A DNA stretch of 64,000 nucleotides from Odontesthes bonariensis (lineage: Eukaryota; Chordata; Actinopteri; Atheriniformes; Atherinopsidae), in NCBI RefSeq assembly GCF_027942865.1, contig NC_134515.1, forward strand, positions 2,734,839 to 2,798,838, in the 5' to 3' direction. Each line of letters starts with the position of its first letter. The stretch's first letter is position 1. The notes beneath the pieces were generated by a model, which worked only from the letters and a program-made list of their open reading frames with translations, was not told the DNA's origin and did not search any database. The position numbers and the translations under genes were made by a program. This document shows, piece after piece, positions 35,799-41,542 of this stretch.

Positions 35799-37524
35799 TG
35801 TTGGCCGACGCACGCAAGCGACGGAGAGCGTCTCCGGGAGGGTCTCCGTAGGCGACCATAAATCAGCCTCTAGAGATAGGGGGAGGAGCTCCACCAATCT
35901 GAAGGGAGTCAGCTGAGGTAGTTCATCTGGTTAGGATGCCTCCTGGTCACCTCCCTTTTAAGGGTTTTCAGGCATGTCCAACTGGGAGGAGACCAAGAAC
36001 ATGCTGGAGGGATAACATCCCAGCCAGCATGTCCATGTGGGGCCCATAAGGTTTAAATTTGGGCTGCAGATAAGGGTCCCAGGTGGGTTTGTCCGCAGTT
36101 TCCACGGTGGCCCCACCTGAGTTTGCCCGTATGGGTTTCAAGTTGCTGTGTGGCTTTGGTTGGACTTTGCATTTAGCCAATTTGAATGTGAACATTCTTT
36201 TACTTTGTGTGATGTGTTTATCTGCATTGCCTTTGGAATAATTTAAGGCTTAGGGTAACCCTAACCTTTCAAGTTGTACTTTGAAACCCATATGGACAAA
36301 CACAGGTGAGGCCACTGCAGACAAACCCACCTGGGACCCTTATCTGCAGCCCAAATTTAAACCTTATGGGCCCCACATGGACATGCTGGCTGGGATACCC
36401 CATCTGGCATAGGAATGCCTCGTGACCCCCTAGGAAGAGATGGGTAGTGTCACTGGGGAAAGGGATGTCTGGGTTTTTCCTCCCGGACCTACTGTCTCTG
36501 GATAATAGTTGGATGGAAGTTAATTTGTTTTTCAAGGTTACGAAATTCTCTTTCTCTTTTATCCGCAGGCTGTCGAACTGAACCCTGCCAGCGGAGGGCG
36601 CTGTGGCTGGAGCAGCAGCAGCACAGGGCCGGCGGGACGATGCAGGCTCCAGGGAGGAGTCAAACGATAACGGATCTGAGCGAAGGACAGTCGCGCCGCA
36701 GGGCGAGTCACCCAAACATGACAGAACCAAACACTCTGCAAAGCACGCACCAGGACAGCCCTCCGAGTGCCACTCGCAACACGATGGGGCCACGGAGCAG
36801 GGCCAGTTACCCCAGTAACTGCCACCCAACAGCGGGTCACCTCAGCATGGACAGAACCAGTCTGAGCAATCACCAAAACATGCTCAGAAACAGCCCGAGC
36901 TCAAATCGGAGCAGAGAGGAGGACCTCCTCTCTAAGAGTCCTGGATCTGGCTCCAGCGGCATGTCGGACTGGCGTGGCTTTCAGACTCTCGGGAGCGGCA
37001 CCGACAAACCTAAAAGCTCCTGTGCACCTTTCTACAGCACACTGGGAGCCCCGCAACGTGGCCCTCGATCTCCACCTTCCCCTCGCTCCAGGTTGTCCAA
37101 TCAGAAGTCAGTTAGGAATCAGCTGCTCAGAGCCAGAGCCTACCGATTGGCCAGGGAACGCAGCGAGGTCACGACGGACGAGGAGGTGCGAGGAGAGGGG
37201 TCGAGGGAAGGGGAGGAGGACGGGGAGGACGGCCGCTGGGCGGGGGGGCGATACTGCAGTCGGACAGAAAGAAGGCGGCACATGGCGTTGTCACGGCAAC
37301 ACCGAGAGAGGAAAGGAGCGGGGGAGGAGCCGATCGGCGGAGGCCAGGGGGCGCTGTCGTCTCAGACGGTGCTGGAGCTGAGCCACATGAAGCAGAACCG
37401 CCTGAGGAACAGCAAGCTGCTGGACGATTGGACAACGGTGGAGGAGCTGCTCACGCATGGCACACGGATGGAGAGCGACGGTCAGCTCTGTCCCAGCCCT
37501 CTGCTGTCCGTCACCACGGTCTGA
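644..37524 (+). CDS. PDZRN/PDZK4-related protein lacking RING and PDZ domains (spliced, 6 coding exons, 668 aa)
   Basis: Coding exons are 644-670, 25211-25443, 31582-31768, 32953-33048, 33166-33673 and 36569-37524. Each intron has GT-AG borders and the phases (0,2,0,0,1) join into one open frame of 2007 nt. Residues ~530-668 resemble the conserved C-terminal region of PDZRN3, PDZRN4 and PDZK4: a basic helix-like stretch (RNQLLRARAYRLARERS), TTDEEV, GRY-S-ERRRH, ELSHMKQNRLRNSKLLDDW, TVEELLTHGTR, ending PLLSVTTV, a class I PDZ ligand. The N-terminus MGC resembles PDZK4 (MGC start) and could be lipidated. The middle is low-complexity Ser/Pro/His-rich and Tyr-rich. No RING or PDZ domain is seen, although PDZ exons could be hidden in the 24.5-kb intron 1. 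Function is unknown; a scaffold that is a PDZ ligand is an inference. The family link is firm at the C-terminus only. Confidence 0.8.
774..870 (+). repeat. AAAGAGGCAG-type short tandem repeat
   Basis: About nine imperfect 10-14 bp units of AAAGAGGCAG/ATTAAAAGGCAG just inside intron 1. No other feature is seen between the exon 1 donor and the satellite at 1150. Confidence 0.7.
1150..2445 (+). repeat. 7-bp satellite (CATACTA/CATGCTA/CATACTG), array 1, with one transposon tip
   Basis: Begins with the tip GGCTGCGTTCCAAACCGC, then ~1.28 kb of 7-bp units. CATGCTA and CATACTG units dominate the first 500 bp; CATACTA/CATACTG with scattered 8-bp CATACTTC units dominate the rest. The + strand units lack stop codons, so three overlapping frames stay open (LHTAYYI-type heptapeptides); these are not genes. 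No opposite transposon end was found. Confidence 0.95.
2690..3041 (+). mobile_element. One arm of the TTAA foldback element found at 25.6-27.6 kb
   Basis: Nearly the same sequence as 27330-27634 (GACTTTTTCCTGGAGAA, ACCCCAGCCAACTAGCCGG, ACGCAGCAGGGGGTAAGAAG). It ends with the terminal motif GAGGCGAACTGTCCCTTTAA in three tandem copies (2990-3041); the copy at 27.6 kb has two. The other arm is absent, so this is half an element. Confidence 0.8.
3042..4185. other. Unannotated intron sequence
   Basis: No exon, RNA gene or convincing repeat was seen. Open frames here are short and lack coding character. Confidence 0.5.
4186..4415 (+). repeat. Interspersed retroposon-like tail
   Basis: Contains CCTTGAGCAAGGCACCGTAC, CATGGCTGCCCACCGCTCC, GGATGGGTTAAAAGCGGAGG and GCATGACAATAAAAAAATC, a set of phrases common in dispersed fish repeats, ending in AATAAA and a short TCTGATC tail. 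The exact family is not identified. Confidence 0.6.
4681..5576. mobile_element. Non-autonomous element with ~95-bp inverted repeats
   Basis: Left arm 4681-4774 and right arm 5483-5576 are inverted copies (GCCGGTGTAGGTACCAGATC against GCCGGCGTAAGCACCAGATC; both contain ATGGCTGTACGC and GGGAGTACATT). Inside, GTAGTAGCCATAGTAACCG occurs twice (about 4770 and 4965). True ends and target duplication were not determined. No transposase is encoded. Confidence 0.7.
5394..5442 (+). repeat. (CTAT)n microsatellite
   Basis: About twelve CTAT units inside the inverted-repeat element. Confidence 0.95.
5580..6988. other. Unannotated intron sequence
   Basis: No gene or repeat family recognised; only a small direct duplication GGGCGGGGCWTAGCTGGTG near 6671-6709. 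Confidence 0.4.
6990..7373. mobile_element. Putative MITE with degenerate inverted termini
   Basis: Starts CACAGATGGGACCAAGTCAC and ends GACTCGAGTCCCCATCTCTG, which pair imperfectly as inverted repeats; several AAGTC/GAGTC motifs lie near both ends. No target duplication is clear and no ORF is present. Confidence 0.55.
7374..8860. other. Intron sequence with possible degraded transposon pieces
   Basis: 8140-8165 has an AAAGGAACAGTTCC tip like those of the TTAA foldback elements, without its partner. 8221-8400 begins TAGCCTGGCTGACGCATCC and looks like a dispersed element. Nothing coding is seen. Confidence 0.35.
9370..9565. mobile_element. Probable hAT-like terminal fragment
   Basis: Three TTTTGCGTTTT-type subterminal motifs and an end reading CCGTGTAAACGGCCCCTG, whose complement starts CAGGGGCC as many hAT tips do. 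The opposite end is not found. Confidence 0.35.
10192..11015. mobile_element. hAT non-autonomous element with perfect 8-bp target duplication
   Basis: Ends CAGTGTTAATTTCGTCA and TGACGTAATTAACACAG form ~17-bp inverted repeats. Both flanks read CTCCAGCC (10184-10191 and 11016-11023), the 8-bp duplication expected of hAT. No transposase ORF; the element contains a (CA)n tract. Confidence 0.9.
10310..10368 (+). repeat. (CA)n microsatellite
   Basis: About 29 uninterrupted CA units inside the hAT element. Confidence 0.97.
11031..11605 (-). pseudogene. 5'-truncated L1/Tx1-type LINE, ORF2 C-terminus
   Basis: On the - strand a 133-codon frame (11564-11163) encodes the tail of an L1-like ORF2 protein: HSHVFCPKITKFWEDVH, ILVACRKAITRKWYKTDPPS, WLKVMNEIHIMEQLTYKIR, WEKWTEYI. 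The upstream codons (CWRSCGDVN) continue the frame to about 11605, where homology stops. The 3' end is a poly-A (T run at 11034-11049). It inserted only 8 bp beyond the hAT target duplication. No RT domain remains. Confidence 0.85.
12115..12375. repeat. LINE-associated interspersed repeat
   Basis: Contains AAGCTTTATTTGTACA...CCAAAGCGCTTTACAG followed by a stretch typical of fish LINE 3' regions (AATAAATAGGTCTTAAGCTGC). No coding potential seen. Confidence 0.45.
12502..13400. repeat. Dispersed element containing a 31-bp minisatellite (12530-13272, ~24 units)
   Basis: Unit GAAACTCTGAGTTTATTAAC followed by CAGAAATGAGG (31 bp) or CCTGAAATGAGG (32 bp). Flanks GGTCCGTTTCACGAAGCAGG and TCTGTTTCACAAAGAGAGG read as inner parts of a dispersed element, so the array grew inside it. 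Not CRISPR: units abut with no spacers. Confidence 0.9.
13640..15191 (-). pseudogene. CR1/Rex-type LINE with decayed reverse transcriptase
   Basis: Reading the - strand: KILEKVVSERLSLFLDQ and FQSGFRKH (about 15145-15065), then CGVPLGSVLGP (about 14805), the catalytic FADDIQLYC (about 14685) and NVDKTETLV (about 14565), the order of a non-LTR RT. A one-base shift before FADD, stops and lost blocks make it non-functional. 13640-14062 has the typical 3' region of such elements. A second LINE tail (14063-14465) is inserted in it. Confidence 0.75.
14063..14465 (-). mobile_element. LINE 3' tail inserted in the Rex-type LINE
   Basis: + strand reads ATACTTTATTCATCCCCCAATAGGGG...TAGTCAAGTAGCTC, then AT-rich low complexity, then GCAGTCCCTGTTAAAAAGCC. 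The same 3' tail occurs on the + strand at 31400-31516. It is the complement of a LINE 3' UTR ending AATAAAGTATTTTTCTATTC. Confidence 0.65.
15474..16393. mobile_element. TTAA-flanked 920-bp foldback (palindromic) element
   Basis: The whole element is one near-perfect inverted repeat with arms of ~455 bp around a short centre near 15933. Ends AGGGGAACTCCGGGGC / GCCCCGGAGTTCCCCT; flanked on both sides by TTAA (15470-15473, 16394-16397), the target duplication of piggyBac/Kolobok-type transposases. The matching frames seen on both strands are mirror images across the palindrome, not genes. Confidence 0.92.
16398..17337. other. Unannotated intron sequence
   Basis: No exon or repeat family recognised apart from a (TG)n tract near 16753. 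Confidence 0.4.
17338..17520. repeat. LINE-derived dispersed repeat
   Basis: (AAATC)n start, then AAATTTATCTATAGCACATTT, CAAAGTGCTTTACATAAAAT and GCAGGGAGTGGAAGAAGC, phrases widespread in fish LINE 3' ends. Confidence 0.5.
18609..21451 (+). repeat. 7-bp satellite (CATACTA/CATACTG with CATACTTC), array 2
   Basis: About 400 units. No + strand frame meets a stop, and 3 units make 21 bp, so a 970-codon frame of ILHTAYY/ILHTTYC heptapeptides runs through it, broken in rhythm by 8-bp CATACTTC units (giving FHTTY, SILHT, ILPYY). The near-identical units indicate recent growth. Not a protein gene. Confidence 0.97.
21526..22180. mobile_element. TTAA-flanked foldback element (655 bp)
   Basis: Arms of ~250 bp (AGGATAAGACCGTTTTTTTG at left, its complement AAAAAACCGATCTTATCCT at right) enclose ~130 bp of unique DNA. 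TTAA at 21522-21525 and 22181-22184. No ORF. Nested in the satellite-bearing TIR element. Confidence 0.9.
22645..22798 (-). mobile_element. Fragment of the element also at 35.3-35.9 and 58.8-59.9 kb
   Basis: Shares TTGGGTCGTCTAACGTAGCG, GATCGGGAGGTGAACTGCC and TTGGGTATCC and ends GTAGCATACTGAGGCCTT, the complement of the left tip at 35318. Confidence 0.7.
22800..23625. other. Unannotated intron sequence
   Basis: No exon or repeat family recognised; AT-rich with short GCTAGCACA duplications near 23025. Confidence 0.4.
23743..23885 (+). repeat. 32-bp tandem repeat in the hAT element (4 units)
   Basis: Unit GTAAAAGTCTGTTGCTCACA followed by GGCTTTTATTTT, four full copies and a partial one, just upstream of the BED ORF. 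The other copy of the element has 13 units. Confidence 0.93.
23932..24237 (+). CDS. BED zinc-finger protein encoded by the hAT derivative (101 aa)
   Basis: Residues ~27-53 form a BED-type finger: CKHC, then an aromatic/basic spacer with SSLKYHLKAKH (C-x2-C...H-x4-H), the DNA-binding module at the N-terminus of hAT transposases and ZBED proteins. After KETDSGARLL the sequence no longer looks like a transposase and ends AAHLK, consistent with an internal deletion. The predicted protein is identical to the one on the - strand at 61899-62204. It could bind element ends but cannot transpose by itself. Expression is unknown. Confidence 0.65.
   Translation: MEKGTELLLGHFHFKVLPDGGVDRTKVICKHCQVELSSQRSSSSLKYHLKAKHTTDSSKSFKETDSGARLLHKNYRKMLMLKVCLHNKCYGTFIHMAAHLK
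24984..25101. repeat. Near-perfect 118-nt hairpin 5' of exon 2
   Basis: Arms TAATTTTTTCTGTTT / AAACAGAAAAAATTA close on an 8-nt loop (ACCCCGAA, 25039-25046) and extend outward through TTTTTCGGGG/CCCCGAAAAA and CTAATTTATTTTTTGG / CCAAAAAATAAATTAG. The long stem ends ~110 bp before the exon 2 acceptor. Confidence 0.85.
25211..25443 (+). CDS. PDZRN-like gene, coding exon 2
   Basis: Acceptor CTCTTGTCAG|GC; donor GG|GTAGGT followed at once by an in-frame TAG, which supports the border. Encodes residues 10-87, including EELHFVDEYGQPITVQVEG and a basic HGHRKRRSH stretch. I do not recognise this segment from PDZRN or PDZK4 proteins. It ends in phase 2. Confidence 0.7.
25597..27630. mobile_element. 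TTAA-flanked foldback element (2.03 kb) with a polypurine core
   Basis: Left arm 25597-25980 and right arm 27271-27630 are inverted copies: TGACATGAAGCTGTGTAAC, CTTACCCCCTGCTGCGTCC and GCCGACAGCCGCGCCTG all recur in complement. Termini AGGGATAGTTCGCC / GGTGAACTATCCCT abut TTAA (25593-25596, 27631-27634). The right end has two tandem tip copies. The core is a GGAAA-type array. It starts 150 bp after exon 2. Confidence 0.9.
25981..27270 (+). repeat. Polypurine GGAAA-type satellite (1.29 kb)
   Basis: Units GGAAA, GGGAA, GACAAG and AACAAAA on a pure-purine background with a few C/T. Blocks recur in the same order (for example GGAAAGGGAAGACAAGG near 26028, 26088, 26296 and 26786), a higher-order structure. 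Strand asymmetry keeps frames open on both strands (Lys/Arg/Gly-rich on +, Phe/Leu/Pro/Ser on -); these are artefacts. Confidence 0.95.
27660..28062 (-). pseudogene. L1/Tx1-type LINE 3' end (ORF2 tail and UTR)
   Basis: - strand codons HSWLKEVLTHIKLEKVRFSL and FNEAWQPFIEYLDR match the extreme C-terminus of L1-like ORF2. The 3' UTR runs down to the T run near 27690. 5'-truncated at ~28062, where a Rex RT piece on the other strand begins. Confidence 0.7.
28075..30405 (+). pseudogene. Rex-type LINE reverse transcriptase, split by a 1.94-kb insertion
   Basis: 28090-28138 encodes CGVPQGSILGPLL and 30083-30395 continues LFNLYMLPLGQI, then the catalytic YADDTQLYVSLSPDD, LNEDQTEIILFG and GNLGVLID, the Rex1/CR1-type RT order. 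The two halves abut exactly if the insertion 28139-30082 and one TCTG are removed. Both ends are truncated and there is no endonuclease, so the element was dead apart from the insertion. Confidence 0.85.
28139..30082. mobile_element. 1.94-kb insertion with TGTAGCG...CGCTACA ends and a 4-bp target duplication
   Basis: Flanked by TCTG on both sides (28135-28138, 30083-30086), with 7-bp inverted ends. TG...CA ends and a 4-bp duplication fit a solo LTR; a Ginger-like DNA element is the alternative. No long ORF. It carries two and a half tandem copies of a ~44-bp unit (GGAGACCACGTTTCCTTGG..., 28718-28830). Confidence 0.75.
30406..31374. other. Low-complexity intron sequence
   Basis: Contains T/A-rich tracts (31060-31165, 31245-31300) and possible degraded LINE tail (30470-30600). 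No gene is supported. Confidence 0.4.
31400..31516 (+). mobile_element. LINE 3' tail
   Basis: ACAATCATTGTAAATATTT, GAGCTACTTGACTAATTTG and GGGGGATGAATAAAGTATTT, with a terminal TCTATT repeat; same family as the complement at 14063-14160. It ends ~65 bp before exon 3 of the PDZRN-like gene. Confidence 0.7.
31582..31768 (+). CDS. PDZRN-like gene, coding exon 3
   Basis: Acceptor TTCCACCACAG|GC, donor CAG|GTGAGT. Encodes a tyrosine-rich segment (PYYGHLAVSPDLYSA, MMMSPDVYAPNGYLP, then LDHLDQLEYQ). The first base completes a Gly codon with exon 2. A LINE 3' tail ends only about 65 bp upstream. Confidence 0.75.
31844..32909. mobile_element. TIR element with 8-9-bp target duplication, carrying a nested TTAA element
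   Basis: Ends TAGCCTAG and CTAGGCTA; flanks GTGTACAAC at 31835-31843 and 32910-32918. It fills almost all of intron 3 of the PDZRN-like gene. A second element (32075-32610) is inserted in it at a TTAA. No ORF of transposase type. Confidence 0.85.
32075..32610. mobile_element. TTAA-flanked TIR element (536 bp), nested
   Basis: TIRs of ~55 bp (AGGAGAATTCCGGCATTTTT... with its complement ending GCCGGAATTCTCCT) and TTAA at 32071-32074 and 32611-32614. Internal sequence is unique, without ORF. Confidence 0.9.
32953..33048 (+). CDS. PDZRN-like gene, coding exon 4
   Basis: A 96-nt exon, phase 0 at both ends, acceptor CTTCTGTTTCAG|GG, donor CAG|GTAGAT. Encodes GAEMMPYQPNSESCLIGCYS and AEEVERNHFPTQ. 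It lies 43 bp after a complete nested transposon. Confidence 0.75.
33166..33673 (+). CDS. PDZRN-like gene, coding exon 5
   Basis: Acceptor preceded by a pyrimidine tract (CCGTCTCTTTTAG|TC); donor G|GTAAGT. Encodes SDYHPNWRSDRPFGYLPL, an acidic/serine stretch (SSQGSSSSSESLISSEPSDS), then a His/Arg/Pro-rich low-complexity segment. It ends in phase 1. Confidence 0.8.
33790..34338. repeat. Low-complexity intron tracts
   Basis: CA/ACAA-rich 33880-34010, ATAC/AT dinucleotide-rich 34018-34135, (AATA)n 34160-34192, then TAGTAGTAG. No coding signal. Confidence 0.7.
34339..34577. mobile_element. 239-bp MITE
   Basis: Termini AAGCCTCGTTTCCACT and AGTGGAAACGGGGCTT are inverted repeats (one mismatch). 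No ORF. Interior rich in GGTACC/AACGGG motifs. Target duplication not resolved because an L1 tail inserted right at its edge. Confidence 0.8.
34587..35058 (+). pseudogene. 5'-truncated L1-type LINE with 9-bp target duplication
   Basis: Encodes LPDSPTIEKWKDIVNEVCIM, ITFSLCLQMNRFIKLWSEW, VSYVQQSRPEELTN and a stop, the extreme C-terminus of L1-like ORF2, then ~270 bp of UTR and a poly-A (35047-35058). Both sides read AAGAGTGGT (34578-34586 and 35059-35067). Confidence 0.85.
35318..35870 (+). mobile_element. Non-autonomous TIR element (copy A) with a GATA microsatellite
   Basis: Left CCTCAGTATGCTTCTCTG; right GGCGACCATAAATCAGCCTC. Shares long blocks with the inverted copy at 58763-59911 (for example CGAACGATGGCGAGCGA, ACCAAATGTTGACCGGCAC, GACCAATCACAAC). 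The internal (GATA)n replaces a short GAT sequence of the other copy. Confidence 0.75.
35724..35798 (+). repeat. (GATA)n microsatellite
   Basis: About 19 perfect GATA units within copy A of the TIR element. Confidence 0.97.
35895..36535 (+). pseudogene. RTE/Rex3-type LINE 3' tail, interrupted by a foldback MITE
   Basis: 35940-36008 (GGCATGTCCAACTGGGAGGAG) and 36395-36510 (GGAATGCCTCGTGACCCCCT, GGGGAAAGGGATGTCTGGG) form one degraded tail of the fish RTE/Rex3 class, which usually ends GGATAAGCGGAAGA with GGATGGATGG; here only GGATAATAGTTGGATGG remains. Confidence 0.65.
36019..36394. mobile_element. 376-bp foldback MITE
   Basis: Ends CCCAGCCAGCATGTCCATG and its complement; nearly identical inverted arms of ~75 bp (through AAGGTTTAAATTTGGGCTG and GGGTCCCAGGTGGGTTTG), then weaker pairing. 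No ORF. Target duplication unclear. Confidence 0.85.
36569..37524 (+). CDS. PDZRN-like gene, last coding exon with LNX3-type C-terminal region
   Basis: Acceptor TTTATCCGCAG|GC; runs to TGA at 37522-37524. After ~150 low-complexity residues it encodes the family-defining C-terminus: RNQLLRARAYRLARERS with TTDEEV, RRHMALSRQHRERK, ELSHMKQNRLRNSKLLDDW, TVEELLTHGTR and the terminal PDZ ligand VTTV. Compared with PDZRN/PDZK4 an acidic-glycine linker (GEEDGEDGRWAGG) is inserted in the middle. Confidence 0.85.
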
Positions 37525-37609
37525 TGGCAACATCATCGCTGCTTTATGTTTAAAACCTCCGAACCGTCACCAAGGTCCAGATTCATTAAAGGTTGGTGCC
37601 ATCCAGAGC

Positions 37610-37615
37610 AATAAA
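37610..37615 (+). terminator. Candidate polyadenylation signal of the PDZRN-like gene
   Basis: AATAAA 86 nt after the stop codon. No GT-rich downstream element was confirmed. Confidence 0.35.
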
Positions 37616-38619
37616 CACCACCCTGCTAAAACCGGGCCGATACCGTCCAGATTCATGCATCCCTCAGTTAAACAGTTTAAATTTACATTTTTCTTTAACA
37701 GAAAATAAGCAAAAAACGTGTCAGAATATTGTTGTCCTTCAATCAAATACGGATCAAAGTTACAATTCGTACAACAGCTCGTATAACTTAAAGAGAAACA
37801 TCTTCCAGTTTTAATCCTTAATTTAGTTACCGCATTCTTAAATTCTGGTACATTATTCCCCCAAACCAGACTCGCAGCACTCAACAGTTGTGATCAAACT
37901 ACTCATTAGCTAGCTTACAAATCTCTAGCTTGGTTAGCTAACAAGATACCCACGTTTACTTGCTTGCTTTTACCACTTTTTCCAAACTATTTAGCACAGA
38001 GTTTATTTTCTCAGTTGAACACCATTTACAAACGCAATACTAATTGTTACTGTAACTCCAGATTAATTATTTTACGCAGTGATTGAGCTGCTGATTGCTA
38101 ACTAGCCTGCTAGCTAAGCTAATTCAATGTGAGAGTCTTAGTAGTTGCGTTTCTATCCAGCTGTTGAGCAAACTTTTTAAATACCTCTTCATGGAAAATG
38201 TATATCGGACATGTTTCCATTTAACTGGTCTGGACTGTCAGCTGTAGAAGGTTTGCTATGTCAGAAGAAAAAAAACGTTCCTAACCCCAACCCCCAACGG
38301 CCTTTTGTGTTCCTTAACCAATCACTCAAAGCCAATATATTCTTTTGAATGACTAAAACCCGATTTGACAGTGTTTGAAGTGTGTTGCAAAGCAAAGTAA
38401 ATCCGGTGATGGTCCTGCCCATAGCTGATAGGCTAACTGTGTTCCCAAAATTATTTCAGCCAAGAAACCGTCAGACGAATAAGTCAAGTCAGTGGATTCA
38501 AAGGCAATTCTAAATCCCCTTTTCAAGAGGAACGATAACATGATTACAGAAGGAACAACAATCTTCAGACAGTTAAAGAAAGCTGCCGGTTCTCAGCAGG
38601 TTCAGCTCCAGAACAAACC
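37616..38619. other. Unannotated intergenic sequence after the PDZRN-like gene
   Basis: The start may be 3' UTR. No gene or repeat family recognised; scattered AGCTAGC motifs. Confidence 0.4.
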
Positions 38620-38822
38620 TGAGGTATAATCTCATGAATCCGACTCCCTGAGGTATAATCTCATGAATCTGACTCCCTGAGGTATAATCTCATGAATCCG
38701 ACTCCCTGAGGTATAATCTCATGAATCCGACTCCCTGAGGTATAATCTCATGAATCCGACTCCCTGAGGTATAATCTCATGAATCCGACTCCCTGAGGTA
38801 TAATCTCATGAATCTGACTCCC
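38619..38822 (+). repeat. 29-bp minisatellite, 7 units
   Basis: TGAGGTATAATCTCATGAAT followed by CCGACTCCC, seven copies with only a C/T change at one site. Confidence 0.95.
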
Positions 38823-38825
38823 ACT

Positions 38826-40235
38826 GCACCCTTAGTGAATCTGGATCTGAGCTGTGACTCGTCCGACTCGAGATCAGAGCTTGAAGTTGTGACCTGGGAT
38901 GGATCTGGAAGACAAAGCTGAAACGGGAATAATGAAATCTCAACAACCCTGGAGACGTTCTCAACCGAGTTTAAACCAACACTAATGTCTGAAAATCCCC
39001 TGTAATTAAAAGCTTCCCACAGAGGAGACTTTCTGTAGGTTTGTACGAGTTAAAGAGCTCTAAAGAGATGCACGAGCCCGTCGACGTCCTTCACAAACAG
39101 AAGAGGAGCTGCCTGGTTGAAAATGGTCTCCATCTCGTCTTCTGGTTGCCTTTGTTTACGTCTTTGTGACATGAAATGTCAGAGAAAGCTTGATGAAGAG
39201 ACAGAACTGCTGCTCGTTAGAGGATTTCTGCAGCTTCAGTGTTGTTCTTGAGTCATCAGCTAATGGTTTCTCCACAGTGGTTTGCCTTTTTAACCTGCAC
39301 ACACTCACAACAGGGTCTCCTAATGCCAGAGCGGCAACTATTTGTATATTAACGAACCGGTCGGTTAACAGAAAGTAAATCTGAACTCCCTTTGATGATC
39401 CAATAATTATTTATTGTGGTTTAAAGCAAGAAAAGCCAAAGATTGGCTGGTTTCAGCTTTTTGAATACGAGGATTTACTGATTTTCTTTGACTTAAATCA
39501 TAATAAAATGAAAATTCTCTTTAGTTTTGGACTGTTGGTTGGTCAAATAGACACACTTTCTTTTTTCTGACAATCAACAACAAAAGAAGAATCATTTATA
39601 AAAGTTGCTGACCTTTTCACTGAAATTCACAGTGTAATGCTGCAAATTAGATCAACTTAAATTATAAAGATAATATCTATTTGGCTTTATATTTTGTATC
39701 ATTTTCTCATTTAGTTGTAGAAAATGAGTAAAAATGCAGCTCACAAACAGATCATCTTCATCTTCAAAATGCCTGTTTTTGTCTTACAAACAGTGCTACT
39801 GACATAGTAATCGGTTAATCATTTTAAATTTTGTTAATATTCGAGAAGCTTTGACAGTGTTGGTTTGAAAAAAGAGAAAATAATTATTTAATATCAAGAT
39901 TTTGTGATGTTTTGTGGCCTGTGTGTCACGTACCATCAAATCCCAGCCTGCTCTCACTGAGATGCGTGAAATTACCGCGGCCTCTTACGCATTACATGAT
40001 GGCGTGTGACAGCAGGAAACCGGCTTTTTCTCTGTTGACCCGTTCCAGGCGGAGGAGACATCCTCTGATCCTGTGAAAGTTTGGAGATTTCACCTTCACC
40101 GTTATTTTGTGTTCTTGTAAAGACAAGCTGCCCAAACTGTGATCTTTTCCTAAACCCGATCAGCTAGTTTTGTTGTCTAACTCCAAGATCAAACCTTGGT
40201 TGATTTGTTGTTTTGATGTCTGTCCGCTCTTCGTC
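38826..40235. other. Unannotated intergenic sequence
   Basis: AT-rich, no gene or recognisable repeat. The frames present are short and without domain character. Confidence 0.4.
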
Positions 40236-40236
40236 T

Positions 40237-40552
40237 CCAAAACTCCCCCAAACCCGTCTCCAAACACAGACTCAACTCCCCCCAAACCCGTCTCCAAACA
40301 CAGACTCAACTCCCCCAAATCCGTCTCCAAACACAGACTCAACTCCCCCAAACCCGTCTCCAAACATAGACTCAACTCCCCCAAACCCGTCTCCAAACAT
40401 AGACTCAACTCCCCCAAACCCGTCTCCAAACACGGACTCAACTCCCCCAAACCCGTCTCCAAACATAGACTCAACTCCCCCCAAATCCGTCTCCAAACAC
40501 AGACTCAACTCCCCCAAACCCGTCTCCAAACACAGACTCAACTCCCCCAAAG
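40237..40552 (+). repeat. 33-bp minisatellite, 9 units
   Basis: Unit AACTCCCCCAAACCCGTCTC followed by CAAACACAGACTC. A multiple of three without stops, so several frames on both strands are open (NSPKPVSKHRL, DSTPPNPSPNT, GLGELSLCLET); artefacts of the repeat. Confidence 0.95.
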
Positions 40553-41009
40553 CGGTTGGTTTGCTTGCCCTGAAATGTGTAAAGTTAAACTGAAGTCTTA
40601 GTAGTTTTCTCTCTCCCGGTTATCTATAAGTCTGGGTAAAGAAGTAAGAGTTTAGCCAGGGATTGAGGTCAGTTTGAAACGATAAATAAGAAAAGAGAGG
40701 CAGGCATGGATGGTGCACATCCGGATGAAGCTGCATCTGAATCACTGGCCCACTTTAAAGCTAAGAGCAGGATGGCCTGTGGAATCGTAGCGAGGACAGA
40801 GTTTAAAGAATTGATGAGAGCAGTCGCTCCAACATCTCATCCACAGACGTTACATCGTTGCACATCTTTATTTAGGATTGAGCCTTTTGGATCTTTTGTT
40901 TTTCACATGTTTGCCTTTTCTCACCCCAGGAAGTGTGACTTTACTTCATGTTCTTACAGTCATTCTGAATTAAATGGACAACAATGGAGGAAAGAATTCA
41001 ATAATTTTT

Positions 41010-41190
41010 TATTTTTTGGGGCTTTTATGCCTTTAATGGATAGGACTGTTAAGAGAGACAGGAAGCAGGGGGCAGAGAGAGGGGGAACGACATGCAGCAC
41101 AGGGCCGTCCGATGCGGGACTTGAACCGGGGCCAGTAGCCTCTGTACATGGGGCGCCTGCTTAACCCACTACGCCACGGACCACCCCTTT
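41010..41190 (-). mobile_element. tRNA-derived SINE
   Basis: On the - strand: a head with GTGGCGTAGTGGGTTAAGC (A-box-like) and GGTTCAAGTCCCGC (B box), a body with CCCCCTCTCTCTGCCCCC, and a tail CCATTAAAGGCATAAAAGCC, the arrangement of fish tRNA-type SINEs. Confidence 0.85.
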
Positions 41191-41542
41191 AATTATCAAT
41201 TTAACTGATAACATTTTCTTTTAAATGTTCTTTTGATACTGTGATAATGTAATAATACAAGAAGCCTATTTCCAAGGCAGGAAGTTTGTGAAAATGGGAC
41301 AAATTGTTGTCATTTTTGTCCAAAGAGTGGACGTAAAGTGTCACAAAAGGAATCATTTAGAAAAGAAAGAAGTCTTTGAAGGTCGGGGGTGATTGTTGGA
41401 TTGTAAAAAAGGCCCCCAAAAAAAACTTATTAGATGCTGTTACCAAGCACCTAAACCAAGCAGTTAAGTTTAGGCTTTCAGAACAAATTTCGGTTTAGTA
41501 CTTTTTCATGTTTTTACCAATGAATCTGAGATTCACCATCAT

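Noticed and set aside
40160..40601. Proline-rich and GELSLCLETGL-repeat proteins on both strands
   Set aside because: A 33-bp unit free of stops explains all frames; no start context or splice signals.
41090..41190. Possible tRNA gene on the - strand (A- and B-box-like sequences)
   Set aside because: The head does not form a full cloverleaf by eye and is joined to a SINE body and tail, so it is a SINE.
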